From JAEUIG01 sp046349775 (GTDB taxonomy: Bacteria > Planctomycetota > Planctomycetia > Planctomycetales > Planctomycetaceae), in contig JAXMBS010000108.1 of assembly GCA_046349775.1 (NCBI GenBank), positions 1-11,601 on the forward strand: a DNA stretch of 11,601 bases, given 5' to 3'. Positions 1-7,048 of this stretch are shown here, one piece after another (position 1 is the stretch's first letter; each line of letters begins with the position of its first letter). The notes beneath the pieces were generated by a model, which was given only the letters and a program-made list of their open reading frames with translations, had not been told where the DNA came from and made no database searches. Made by a program: the position numbers and the translations under genes.

Positions 1-1
1 C

Positions 2-895
2 GTGACGTTTACCCACAACGGCCAGGAACTGCGCAAGCTCGACGAACTGTCGGTCCGCGTGAAGCCGATCCTGCGACTGCAGGACGGTGAGCTGAAAGGC
101 TTCGACAAGCTGATGAAGGGCGCATCGGCCGGCGATGTTCGAGAAGCGGACATCAAGGTCTCGCTGGAAGCCGAAAACGTCGAGATGCGCGGTGAGTCGA
201 TTCACGCCACGTTTAACGTGCTGGACGTCAAGCGGCTGCGACTGCCGGACATGACGGCCGAGTTTTTTGAGCGCGTCAACGCGGCCGACGAAGCCGAGTT
301 CCGCCAGCGCGTCCGCGAGATGCTGGAGCGGCAGGTGACATACCAGCAGCGTCAGGCCACTCGACAGCAGGTGCTGGACCGGATCACCGAGTCGGCCGAC
401 TGGGACCTCCCGGAAGACCTCGTCACCAAGCAGGTCGAAAACGCTTTGCGTCGCGAGATCCTCGAGATGCGGCAGTCCGGGTTCACGCCGCGCGAAATCC
501 GCGCCCGCGAGAACGAATTGCGGCAGAACGCGATCTCGATGACTCGCAAGAATCTCAAGCAGCACTTCGTCCTCGACCGCGTTGCCGAAGAGGAAAAGAT
601 CGAGGTCACTTCAGGGGACGTCGACGACGAGATCTACGTCATGGCGATCCAGAGCGGCGAGAATCCCCGCCGCGTCCGCGCCCGCCTGCAGAAATCGGGC
701 GTGATTGAGAACCTCGAAGCCCAGATTCGTGAACGCAAGGCGGTCGACGTCATCCTCGAGCACGCCAAGTTCACGGACAAGCCGCTGCCGCTGACCTGGC
801 AGACCGAGGTCGAAGCGGTCGATCGCTCGATCTGCAATCCGATCTCCGACACGACGGTCGAAGAGACTGCCGAGGAAGACGCCGCCGCCGAGTGA
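2..895 (+). CDS. tig: Trigger factor, C-terminal part (5' truncated by window edge)
   Basis: Ribosome-associated chaperone that shields nascent chains as they leave the exit tunnel. The reading frame is open to the first base, so the N-terminal ribosome-binding domain and the start of the FKBP-like domain lie outside the window; the GTG at base 2 is not a credible start. Visible residues 1-85 fit the end of the FKBP-like domain (GFDKLMKGASAGD, then a FNVLDVKRLRLPDMTAEFF junction typical of the family). Residues about 85-255 are the charged, helical C-terminal chaperone arms. The protein ends in an acidic tail of Glu and Ala. The FKBP-like part looks poorly conserved as a prolyl isomerase, which is common in divergent trigger factors. 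Many bacteria place clpP and clpX after tig; here an unrelated hydrolase follows after 116 bases. Family assignment is by motif order and recalled resemblance. Confidence 0.88.
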   Translation: MTFTHNGQELRKLDELSVRVKPILRLQDGELKGFDKLMKGASAGDVREADIKVSLEAENVEMRGESIHATFNVLDVKRLRLPDMTAEFFERVNAADEAEFRQRVREMLERQVTYQQRQATRQQVLDRITESADWDLPEDLVTKQVENALRREILEMRQSGFTPREIRARENELRQNAISMTRKNLKQHFVLDRVAEEEKIEVTSGDVDDEIYVMAIQSGENPRRVRARLQKSGVIENLEAQIRERKAVDVILEHAKFTDKPLPLTWQTEVEAVDRSICNPISDTTVEETAEEDAAAE

Positions 896-1011
896 TGCAG
901 CAGGGTGGCGAGATTTAGACACCCGGCACGCGCCGACGAGGCCCCGGCACGGGCGGCTTGCCTCCGCTCCCTCTCCGGCCACCGGATCTCGATGACAATC
1001 GCGAGGACTCC

Positions 1012-1701
1012 ATGTCGACCAGAATCATGTGGCTCGGTCATGGCGCCTTCTCGATCGAGACGGGCGGCAAGACAGTCCTGATCGATCCGTTTCTGACCGG
1101 CAATCCCGCGGCGTCCACGTCGGCCGCGGCCGTCAAGGCCGACGCGATCATTGTCTCGCACGGCCACGGCGACCACGTGGGTGATACAGTGGCGATTGCC
1201 CGGCGCACGAAGGCGGTTGTGATCGCCGTGCACGAGATCGCCGTCTGGGCCGAAAGCCAGGGTGCACCGCACGTGCACGGCATGAACGCCGGCGGCGCGC
1301 ACCGGTTCGATTTTGGAACGGTCAAGCTCACACCGGCCCTGCACTCCTCCAGTCTGCCGGACGGCAGCTACGCAGGGATCGCCTGCGGCGTCCTGCTCAC
1401 GCTGGCCGACGGCGTGCTGTATCACGCCTGCGACACGGCGCTGTTCTCCGACATGCAACTCATCGGCCGCGCCGGGATCGATCTGGCAATTCTGCCGATC
1501 GGCGACAATTACACCATGGGCCCGGACGACGCGATCGAGGCGGTCCGCCTGCTGAAGCCCAAACGGGTTGTGCCCGCGCACTTCGGCACTTGGCCGCTGA
1601 TTGCGCAGGACTCATCCGCCTGGGGCGCCCGGGTTGCCACGGAGACGACGGCTCACCCGGTCATCCTCAAACCCGGCGAGTCCTGCGGACTGCGCTCTTA
1701 A
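1012..1701 (+). CDS. Metallo-beta-lactamase-fold metal-dependent hydrolase (UPF0173-like)
   Basis: A 229-residue cytoplasmic hydrolase of the metallo-beta-lactamase superfamily, resembling the UPF0173/YtkL group, whose physiological substrate is generally unknown. Metal-binding motifs are in order: His10 in a WLGHGAF opening, HGHGDH at 50-55 (the HxHxDH signature), His111, Asp141 in ACDTALF, and His190 in VVPAHFGT. The ORF can be extended upstream to a TTG at 958, but the ATG at 1012 is preferred. It has GAGGA at 1003-1007 four bases upstream, and the family's beta-strand opening (STRIMWLGHGAF) begins right there; the upstream extension is Pro-rich and unlike the family. It converges with the thioredoxin-like gene, with 55 bases between the stops. 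It could share a transcript with tig, since no clear terminator separates them. The fold is certain from the motifs; the substrate cannot be read from sequence. Confidence 0.9.
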   Translation: MSTRIMWLGHGAFSIETGGKTVLIDPFLTGNPAASTSAAAVKADAIIVSHGHGDHVGDTVAIARRTKAVVIAVHEIAVWAESQGAPHVHGMNAGGAHRFDFGTVKLTPALHSSSLPDGSYAGIACGVLLTLADGVLYHACDTALFSDMQLIGRAGIDLAILPIGDNYTMGPDDAIEAVRLLKPKRVVPAHFGTWPLIAQDSSAWGARVATETTAHPVILKPGESCGLRS

Positions 1702-1756
1702 AGCAAAGCGCGGACGAACCTCCGGTCGCGGATGCTTCCAGCGCGGGCGCTGCAAA

Positions 1757-2233
1757 TCAGTTGACCGTCGCCCGACCGGTTGCTTCGACGAGTTGCAGGT
1801 GCACCTTCTTGGCGGCTGCCAGCTTCTGATAGAACTCGGCCGGCGGCATATAACCCTCGAAGCGGTCGAGGATTTCGGCGTCTTTCGTCAGCAGGATCGT
1901 GCACGGCAGCCGCTCGACTTCCAGGATTTCGCGGACACGTTCGTCCTTGTCGAAATCCAGATGGACAGGGACGTATGTCGCGTTGATGTACTTTGCCAGC
2001 GCCGGATGGGCGAGCGACTCTTCTTCCAGTTTGGTGCAGAAGCGGCACCACTCGGCGCCGAAGACCAGCAGCAGCGGTTTGTTGTCGCGGACGGCGATCT
2101 TGTGCGCGGCCCGCAGATTGGGCTGCCAGGCCACGGCGGCCTTGTTCGCCTTGGGCTCGGCGGCCAGCAGCCAGGCGGTGCAGACCGCCAGTACGGCAAT
2201 TCCGCATGCCGACCGCAAGAAAAGACGTGACAC
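1757..2233 (-). CDS. Secreted thioredoxin-fold protein with WCRFC redox motif
   Basis: A 158-residue thioredoxin-like protein, probably exported. Residues 1-25 look like a signal peptide: Arg residues near the start, a hydrophobic core (IAVLAVCTAWLLA), and small residues around 22-25 for cleavage. The redox-active pair is Cys63 and Cys66 in EWCRFC. The expected cis-proline is in the later RLPCTILL strand. The spacing of these elements fits Thioredoxin_7/thioredoxin-like family members that keep extracytoplasmic thiols reduced or assist cytochrome maturation, but no specific partner is visible. The start codon is GTG. It is supported by AGGAGG on the minus strand (plus-strand 2242-2247) with 8 bases of spacing, and it starts the signal peptide. 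An extra Cys18 in the signal core and a Cys next to the cis-proline are unremarkable. Role as a thiol reductase is inferred from the fold. Confidence 0.87.
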   Translation of the reverse strand: MSRLFLRSACGIAVLAVCTAWLLAAEPKANKAAVAWQPNLRAAHKIAVRDNKPLLLVFGAEWCRFCTKLEEESLAHPALAKYINATYVPVHLDFDKDERVREILEVERLPCTILLTKDAEILDRFEGYMPPAEFYQKLAAAKKVHLQLVEATGRATVN

Positions 2234-2507
2234 GGCCCTGGCCTCCTGCCCGATGCGCTCCCGAGCGACGGTGCGCCGGCTGACTCGATACCGCGGACGA
2301 TGACAGACGATCCGCCCTCAGGACTGGTATCGGAGCGCCCAGTCGCCGAACGTGCGGCATTCGGTCCCGATTGGGGGACTTTGCGGGGAGCGCAGACCGT
2401 GCCGGCGCAGCCCCCTAAAAGCTCGGCAATCCTGGAAAGCCGGAGAATTCGACCGCCCGGCTCGCTCGACGACCCGTCGCCGCTCGATCGCGGCCGAACG
2501 GCGGCGG
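2234..2507. other. Intergenic region between the thioredoxin-like and LOG genes
   Basis: This stretch holds the leader of the thioredoxin-like gene, including its AGGAGG ribosome binding site, and the 3' flank of the LOG gene. A GACTGG/CCAGTC hexamer inverted repeat begins at about 2332, with no T-run on either side. I see no convincing promoter, terminator or small gene; ORFs here lack a ribosome binding site and family resemblance. Confidence 0.5.
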
Positions 2508-3314
2508 TTATTCCCCGAGATACCAGCGGCGTCGGGCGCGCGGACCATAGGTCAGTCCGAATTGCTTCATGGCGACGTCGGTCACGGACCGGACCGCTTC
2601 CTCCGGCGAATCTGTGACCTGCAGCACGTCGAGGTCCTTCCGATCGATCGTCCCACGGTCCAGCAGCCGGTCTCGCAGGAACACGATCAGCGGCTCCCAG
2701 TACTCGCGACCGACGAGCACCAGCGGGAACTGCTTGATCTTCTGGGTCTGGATCAGGGTGGCGACCTCAAAGATTTCGTCGAGTGTGCCGTAGCCCCCCG
2801 GCATCGCAATGAAGGCGTACGAATACTTGACCAGCATCACCTTGCGGATGAAGAACCGGCGAAAGCCGATCCAGTGGTCGAGGTACGGGTTCGGCAACTG
2901 CTCCTGCGGCAACTGGATGTTGCAGCCGACGGAAACTCCGCCGACGTCCTTGGCGCCCCGGTTGGCGGCTTCCATGAGCCCCGGGCCGCCACCGGTCATG
3001 ACGGTAAAGCCCGCCCGGGCCAGCCGTGCTCCCACCTCGCGGGCGGCCGCGTAATGCGGGTGCTGATCGCCGAACCGCGCCGAACCGAACACCGTGACGC
3101 ACGGGCCGAGAAAGTGAAACTTGCGAAATCCGCGCAGCAGTTCGGCGAAGATCCCGATCGCCTTGCCCAGTTCGTAGCCGCGCGACTGTGGACCCTGCAG
3201 GAAGCGGACTTCGTCCCGTTGTGCCGCATCATTCGCAGCGACTGGCCCGCTGGTCGTCGGTTCCGGTGGAGGCGCAGGCGATGTCGGGGGAGGCAGCAAG
3301 TCGGTCGGAGGCAT
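2508..3314 (-). CDS. LOG-family nucleotide 5'-monophosphate phosphoribohydrolase
   Basis: A 268-residue Rossmann-fold protein of the LOG (Lonely Guy) / TIGR00730 group, long mislabelled as lysine decarboxylase. Characterised members release a base from a nucleoside 5'-monophosphate, including cytokinin ribotides. The nucleotide-binding signature GGGPGLMEAANRGA is at 108-121, followed by Arg157-Lys158 and the catalytic/phosphate loop PGGYGTLDE at 172-180. The first 35 residues are a Pro/Ala-rich, probably disordered extension ahead of the family core, which begins around residue 45. The start at ATG 3314 is the only good one in frame, but no strong Shine-Dalgarno sequence lies upstream, so a later start inside the Pro-rich segment is possible. 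It is divergent from csrA, 700 bases away. In bacteria the role is usually nucleotide salvage or stress-linked; the actual base released here is unknown. Confidence 0.92.
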   Translation of the reverse strand: MPPTDLLPPPTSPAPPPEPTTSGPVAANDAAQRDEVRFLQGPQSRGYELGKAIGIFAELLRGFRKFHFLGPCVTVFGSARFGDQHPHYAAAREVGARLARAGFTVMTGGGPGLMEAANRGAKDVGGVSVGCNIQLPQEQLPNPYLDHWIGFRRFFIRKVMLVKYSYAFIAMPGGYGTLDEIFEVATLIQTQKIKQFPLVLVGREYWEPLIVFLRDRLLDRGTIDRKDLDVLQVTDSPEEAVRSVTDVAMKQFGLTYGPRARRRWYLGE

Positions 3315-4013
3315 GCATTGTCCATTCGCTTGGCGGCAGTCCGTCCGGATTCCGTTCCGACTCGTCTGCTCTGCTGAAATGCGGGGCCGAATTCTGACCG
3401 AGATGCGGGGGACTGGTCAATTCCAGCGCCGACGGAAGCCTGTATTGAGGCAGCGCGTGTGACCGTGTCGCGCGTGGAAATGCCGAAGCGTCAACGAATT
3501 CAAAGCCGCGGCAGCTCCACCAAACAGCCACCCGCTCCAGCGGCCAGCATGGACTCTCCATTGCGGGACGTGCACAGGGAGGGTGTGCTGATGCGGCACG
3601 CTGCGCGTACTGCACCGGCGCACCTGGAGCCCGATCCACAATTTCAGGGCACCTTCGCCCTGAGGCTGGCAGGAAAAACGCCTCTGCCGTGACGGAGTCA
3701 CGCGCCGCGTGGACTCCAACGCAACTAACACGCCACAACACATTGTCGCAACACGAGTTGCAGCGCACTCAACAATGACCGCGACGGTCACTGGCTGGAC
3801 GCGGCAACGGACCTGACTCACCAATTCGGAAATCCAACCGGCAGTTTTTGCAGAACGGGTATCTGATTTGCGAATCAAAGGCGGCACATGGGTCAACGGC
3901 TACACCGGCTTCAATACATGGGAGACAGCGGTCGGCCACTATCGAGTGCTTGAGGGATCCGCTGGCGGCTGCCACCCGCAAGCAGCTGTCATCAGTGTCA
4001 AGGAGGAAATCTG
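3315..4013. other. Long gene-poor region between LOG and csrA, with hairpins
   Basis: About 700 bases between divergent genes. ORFs on both strands overlap one another, lack ribosome binding sites and resemble nothing I know. Two inverted repeats stand out. TCAGGGC/GCCCTGA with a six-base loop lies at 3644-3663. A compound one at 3741-3777 has GCAAC-ACGA-GTTGC inside a flanking CATTGT/ACAATG pair. Neither is followed by a T-run, so neither is an intrinsic terminator. The region must contain promoters for both flanking genes, but I see no convincing -35/-10 pair. It could be a long structured csrA leader or could hide a small RNA; neither is shown. Confidence 0.5.
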
Positions 4014-4223
4014 ATGCTCGTCCTGACTCGCAAAACGAACGAAGAGATTGTGATCGACGGGATCATCCGCGTTCGCGTGTTGTCGGCCGAAGGGGGGCGG
4101 ATTCGCCTGGGCATTGTGGCGCCCAGGTCCGTCCCGGTCCACCGCGCTGAAGTCGCGGACGCCTGCCAGTGGAACGCCAGCGCAGATGCGATTGTGCCGG
4201 TGGCCACACTGAGCGTGGCGTAG
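4014..4223 (+). CDS. csrA: Carbon storage regulator, translational regulator CsrA
   Basis: A 69-residue homodimeric RNA-binding protein that binds GGA motifs in mRNA leaders and represses or stabilises target transcripts. The match to the family is strong from residue 1: MLVLTRKTNEEIVI, an RIRLGIVAP strand and the VPVHRAE segment. Leu4 and Arg44, the residues central to RNA contact in characterised CsrA, are both present. Residues beyond about 48 diverge and form a somewhat longer tail than the 61-residue E. coli protein. The start is fixed by AGGAGG at 4001-4006, seven bases upstream, a strong ribosome binding site that itself contains GGA and so could allow self-repression. No fliW, flagellin or other motility gene is in the window. 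It converges with the radical SAM gene across 118 bases. Confidence 0.95.
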   Translation: MLVLTRKTNEEIVIDGIIRVRVLSAEGGRIRLGIVAPRSVPVHRAEVADACQWNASADAIVPVATLSVA

Positions 4224-4274
4224 CCGCGTTGGCTTGCGGAGTCAGGTGGGGCAGGCGAACGGCGCGCGCCCGCC

Positions 4275-4309
4275 GGGTTGGTCGTGCTGCGAATCTTGCG
4301 ACCAAACCC
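4275..4309. repeat. Inverted repeat between convergent csrA and radical SAM genes
   Basis: GGGTTGGTCG at 4275-4284 pairs with CGACCAA plus CCC, with one bulged A, at 4299-4309, around a 14-base loop. It sits between the stops of two converging genes, where a bidirectional terminator would be expected, but there is no T-run on either strand. The fold is visible; a terminator role is an inference. Confidence 0.4.
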
Positions 4310-4341
4310 CCGGGCCCCGCCGGTCGATCTCTCTTCGCTGT

Positions 4342-5853
4342 TCAGACGCCTGCGGAGATCAGGCTCTCTGCCATCGGGGTTCTGTCCGTTTCTGACCGGG
4401 CCATGTCCCGGCGGAATCGCAGGTGTCGCCGGCGCGTGGCTTCTACCAGCGGCCGCCACACCGCTGCCGTCAGTCGCGTGCGGATCAGCAAGTGCCAGAA
4501 CAGGTTCGATCGCTTGTACAGGTAGGACATGGCAAGGTAGGCCGGCACGGCTCGCAGGTCCTGGGGACGGCGCCGCCAGATCGAGGAGTGCGAGAACAGC
4601 CGCCGATAGCACCACGCATAGCCTGCGGCGAGTTGCGCGGGCGACATCAGTCGCGGGCGAAACACCACGTGCGCCGTGTCGTACAGGTTCCAGTTCTTGT
4701 GCAGCAGGCGTCCTTCCGACTCCATCTGCCGAAACAACGGCGTCGACGGATAGGGAGTCAGTATATGAAACGTGGCGCATTCCAGCCGGTTTTGCTCGAT
4801 CCACTCGACCGTTCGCGCAAACACGTCCGGCCCGTCGTGGTCAAACCCGAGCACGAAGCTGCCGTTCACCTGGATGCCATGCTCGTGCAGGATTCGCACT
4901 CGGCGAGCGTAGTCTTCGGTGCGCGGGCTCTTCTTTCCCGCATCCTGGAGATTGTCGTTCTGCAGCGACTCGAAGCCGACGAATACGCCCGTGCACCCGG
5001 CGAGCGCCATTTCGCGGACGGTCTCCACGTCGTCGGTCACATCGATCGAAACCGCCGCGCTCCAGATCTTTTCCAGCGGCCGCAACGCCCGGCAGAGCTG
5101 CTTGAGATACTCCGGCCGAGAGCCCAGATTGTTGTCGACGAACACGCCATAAGGCTGATCGTCGGCCGCAAATTCGGCGGCAATCTGCTCGACGTCGCGG
5201 ACCAGGTAGGGCATGTGCAGTCCTTCCGTCGCGAGGTAGCAGAAACCGCAGCGATTGTGGCAGCCCCGGGTCGCGATCAGGCTGGTCGTGGTGAGGAAGC
5301 TGTCGCGCGCCAGCAGATCGCGGCGCGGAGGCGGGTCTTCGCGATAGGGACGTCGATAGCTCCCGTGATAGACCGCCTTCAGCCGGCCACATTCGACGTC
5401 TCGCAACACGTCCGGCCAGACTTGCACTCCTTCGCCCAATACGATCGCGTCGGCGTGCGGCGCAGCCTCGTCCGGGCAGGAAAGCACGTGCAGTCCGCCG
5501 AAGATGACCTTTGCGCCGCGCTCGCGATACCACTTCGCCAGTTCATACGCGCGTTCTGCAAACGTCAAATGCACGGTGATCCCCACGACCTGCGGGAACG
5601 GATCGTTCGGAGGCGGACCATGCAACAGGTTCTCGTCCCAGTACTGCACGGTCCACTCCGGCGGCGTGCTGCCGGCGATGCTCGTCAGGGCCAGGCTCGG
5701 CGTCAGGACGTGCTTGCCGAAGCTGGCATGTGGATCCTTGGGATAGAACGGGTTGAGCAGCAGCGCATACCGCTCGCGAGGGGGCGGAGTCTTCCGGGCT
5801 GGATTGAGCACGGGAGCAACACGCATTGCGCGGGGAACTCGAATCGGTGGCAT
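4342..5853 (-). CDS. B12-binding-type radical SAM enzyme
   Basis: A 503-residue enzyme with the layout of cobalamin-binding radical SAM proteins of the BchE/methyltransferase-like group. Residues about 28-155 resemble the B12-binding Rossmann domain (RYALLLNPFYP opening, VVGITVHLTF, VIFGGLHVLSCPDEA, IVLGEG). The [4Fe-4S]/SAM motif is CHNRCGFC, with Cys198, Cys202 and Cys205. The TIM-barrel core follows (VFVDNN, VFVGFESL, GSFVLGFDHD). The C-terminal part (LTPYPSTPLF, NWNLYDTAHVVF) resembles DUF4070-type tails. The frame is open to 6024, but ATG 5853 is chosen: AGGA lies five bases upstream, and the longer version would overlap a small gene. It is the last gene of the cluster containing ispH. 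Substrate unknown; position suggests a link to isoprenoid or lipid modification, but that is only context. Confidence 0.88.
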   Translation of the reverse strand: MPPIRVPRAMRVAPVLNPARKTPPPRERYALLLNPFYPKDPHASFGKHVLTPSLALTSIAGSTPPEWTVQYWDENLLHGPPPNDPFPQVVGITVHLTFAERAYELAKWYRERGAKVIFGGLHVLSCPDEAAPHADAIVLGEGVQVWPDVLRDVECGRLKAVYHGSYRRPYREDPPPRRDLLARDSFLTTTSLIATRGCHNRCGFCYLATEGLHMPYLVRDVEQIAAEFAADDQPYGVFVDNNLGSRPEYLKQLCRALRPLEKIWSAAVSIDVTDDVETVREMALAGCTGVFVGFESLQNDNLQDAGKKSPRTEDYARRVRILHEHGIQVNGSFVLGFDHDGPDVFARTVEWIEQNRLECATFHILTPYPSTPLFRQMESEGRLLHKNWNLYDTAHVVFRPRLMSPAQLAAGYAWCYRRLFSHSSIWRRRPQDLRAVPAYLAMSYLYKRSNLFWHLLIRTRLTAAVWRPLVEATRRRHLRFRRDMARSETDRTPMAESLISAGV

Positions 5854-5924
5854 GGCGATCCTGTTGGCAGGGTGGTGTGATACCGTACGCGCATTCACGA
5901 GTCGTGCCGCATTGCCGGCCGTGG

Positions 5925-6050
5925 TCACGGTGAAATCATCACCGTCAGAATCTGGATCAGCACGATGAGGCCGACGACACCCAGCGGGATTCCCAGGGCC
6001 AGACCAACACCAAATGCGAGCCAACTCCAGCGGCGGCGAGAATCGGCCAT
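5925..6050 (-). CDS. Small single-helix membrane protein (41 aa)
   Basis: An ORF too short for most gene finders. It encodes 41 residues: a basic N-terminus (MADSRRRWSW), one uninterrupted hydrophobic helix of about 25 residues rich in Gly, Val, Leu and Ile (from about residue 11), and a short tail ending ISP. The positive-inside rule would place the N-terminus in the cytoplasm. Support for it being real: ATG with GGAG nine bases upstream, no other gene in the gap, start 63 bases after the ispH stop and stop 71 bases before the radical SAM start, all on one strand. I do not recognise the family. A role as a membrane anchor or small subunit for a neighbour is possible but unsupported. Confidence 0.6.
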   Translation of the reverse strand: MADSRRRWSWLAFGVGLALGIPLGVVGLIVLIQILTVMISP

Positions 6051-6113
6051 GTTCAGCAGCTCCATGCGGACCGAGGCTGTGTGTGTGCGTGCGTTTGTCT
6101 TCAGCTCGGTTGC

Positions 6114-6977
6114 TCAGGCCGTCGCGCGTCGTTGGACGTTCGGGATGCGCTGCAGCGCCGCCTGGACTTCATCCACGGTTTCGTCGAGTGTCGATGTGCC
6201 AGCCGTCAGCCCGACGGTGCGACAATCTTCAAACCACTCCGGCCGCAGTTCTGCGGCCGATTGCACCTGCCAGGCGGGCGTCCCCAGTTCGCGGGCGAAC
6301 TGGACGAGTTGCCGCGTATTGTTCGAGTTCGCTCCACCGACGACCACCACGGCGTCGACGCGCCCGCACAGATCCTCCAGCGCCGACTGGCGATCCAGCG
6401 TCGGCTGGCAGATCGTGTTGACGAACCGCACCTCCGCCTGCGGGTTACGCTCGCGAATTGCGGCAACGATCTCGGCAGCCTGACGCGGCGGAGTCGTCGT
6501 CTGACAGATGACACCCAGCTTGGCGTACGGCCAGAATTGCACCTGTCCGAGGGACGATACGACGTCGTAACTCCCCAGATCCTCCGTCAGTCCTCGGACT
6601 TCGACATGCCCCGGCCGGCCGATCACCAGCACATGAAAGCCGTCCTGGGCCAATTGTTGTGCGGCCTGGTGCGCACGGCGCACCAGCGGACAGGTCGCGT
6701 CGATCAGCTGTTTCCCGGCGTCCGCCAGCCGCGCACGTTCGCGATCGCTGATCCCGTGGGCCGTGATCACCACGTTCGACGTGGCGGGGATGCGGGTGCG
6801 GTGGTCCTCGGCCAGCAATTGAAATCCGCGATGTTCCAGTTCCACGAGGACCAGCGGATTGTGGACCAGTTCGCCGTAGATCGTCGAATCGCTGGCAGAT
6901 TCGATCTGACGCGTCGTGCGCAGGGCATCGCGCACTCCAAAGCACATTCCCAATGCAGCGGCACGAATGATTTCCAT
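6114..6977 (-). CDS. ispH: 4-hydroxy-3-methylbut-2-enyl diphosphate reductase
   Basis: Iron-sulphur enzyme of the last MEP-pathway step, reducing HMBPP to IPP and DMAPP in the cytoplasm; 287 residues. The three cluster-ligating cysteines are Cys12, Cys96 and Cys190. Substrate-binding residues match the family: His39, His74, His124, Glu126, the TTT run at 160-162, Ser218, Asn220 and Ser262. Where E. coli has Ser-Ser-Asn, this protein reads Ser218-Asn219-Asn220, a one-residue change near the diphosphate site. The frame extends upstream to 7301, overlapping the regulator gene, but ATG 6977 is chosen: GGAGG is five bases upstream and MEIIRAAALGMCFGV aligns with the family N-terminus. A palindromic site shared with the upstream operon lies 36-52 bases before the start. 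Confidence 0.95.
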   Translation of the reverse strand: MEIIRAAALGMCFGVRDALRTTRQIESASDSTIYGELVHNPLVLVELEHRGFQLLAEDHRTRIPATSNVVITAHGISDRERARLADAGKQLIDATCPLVRRAHQAAQQLAQDGFHVLVIGRPGHVEVRGLTEDLGSYDVVSSLGQVQFWPYAKLGVICQTTTPPRQAAEIVAAIRERNPQAEVRFVNTICQPTLDRQSALEDLCGRVDAVVVVGGANSNNTRQLVQFARELGTPAWQVQSAAELRPEWFEDCRTVGLTAGTSTLDETVDEVQAALQRIPNVQRRATA

Positions 6978-7012
6978 GACGACCTCCACAGGCAGACCCA
7001 GACGCCAACCGC

Positions 7013-7029
7013 ACTTTGCGGTGCAAAGT
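7013..7029. promoter_or_regulatory. Palindromic operator-like site upstream of ispH
   Basis: ACTTTG-N5-CAAAGT with spacer CGGTG; the arms extend inward to ACTTTGC/GCAAAGT, seven perfect pairs around a three-base centre. It lies between the stop of the winged-helix regulator gene and the ispH start. Its outer arms are identical, with the same five-base spacing, to the site at 8077-8093. Binding by the regulator is inferred, not shown. I see no clear -10 box next to this copy. Confidence 0.6.
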
Positions 7030-7048
7030 AACTGCCGAAAAAAATGAC

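Noticed and set aside
634..1581. 315-codon minus-strand open frame
   Set aside because: Antisense to the end of tig and to the metallo-hydrolase, both supported by motifs.
1735..1755. CAGCGC/GCGCTG hairpin between the converging hydrolase and thioredoxin-like genes as a terminator
   Set aside because: Very short stem, tiny loop and no T-run.
2352..3377. 341-codon plus-strand open frame
   Set aside because: Shadow of the LOG gene on the opposite strand; no family signature.
3459..3692. 77-codon plus-strand ORF in the LOG-csrA gap
   Set aside because: GTG start without ribosome binding site, overlapped by open frames on the other strand, composition not clearly coding.
4275..4309. Bidirectional intrinsic terminator
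   Set aside because: The stem is good and the position fits, but there is no T-run on either strand, so it is listed only as an inverted repeat.
4423..5880. 485-codon plus-strand open frame
   Set aside because: Exactly antisense to the radical SAM gene, which has clear cofactor motifs; no ribosome binding site or recognisable domain.
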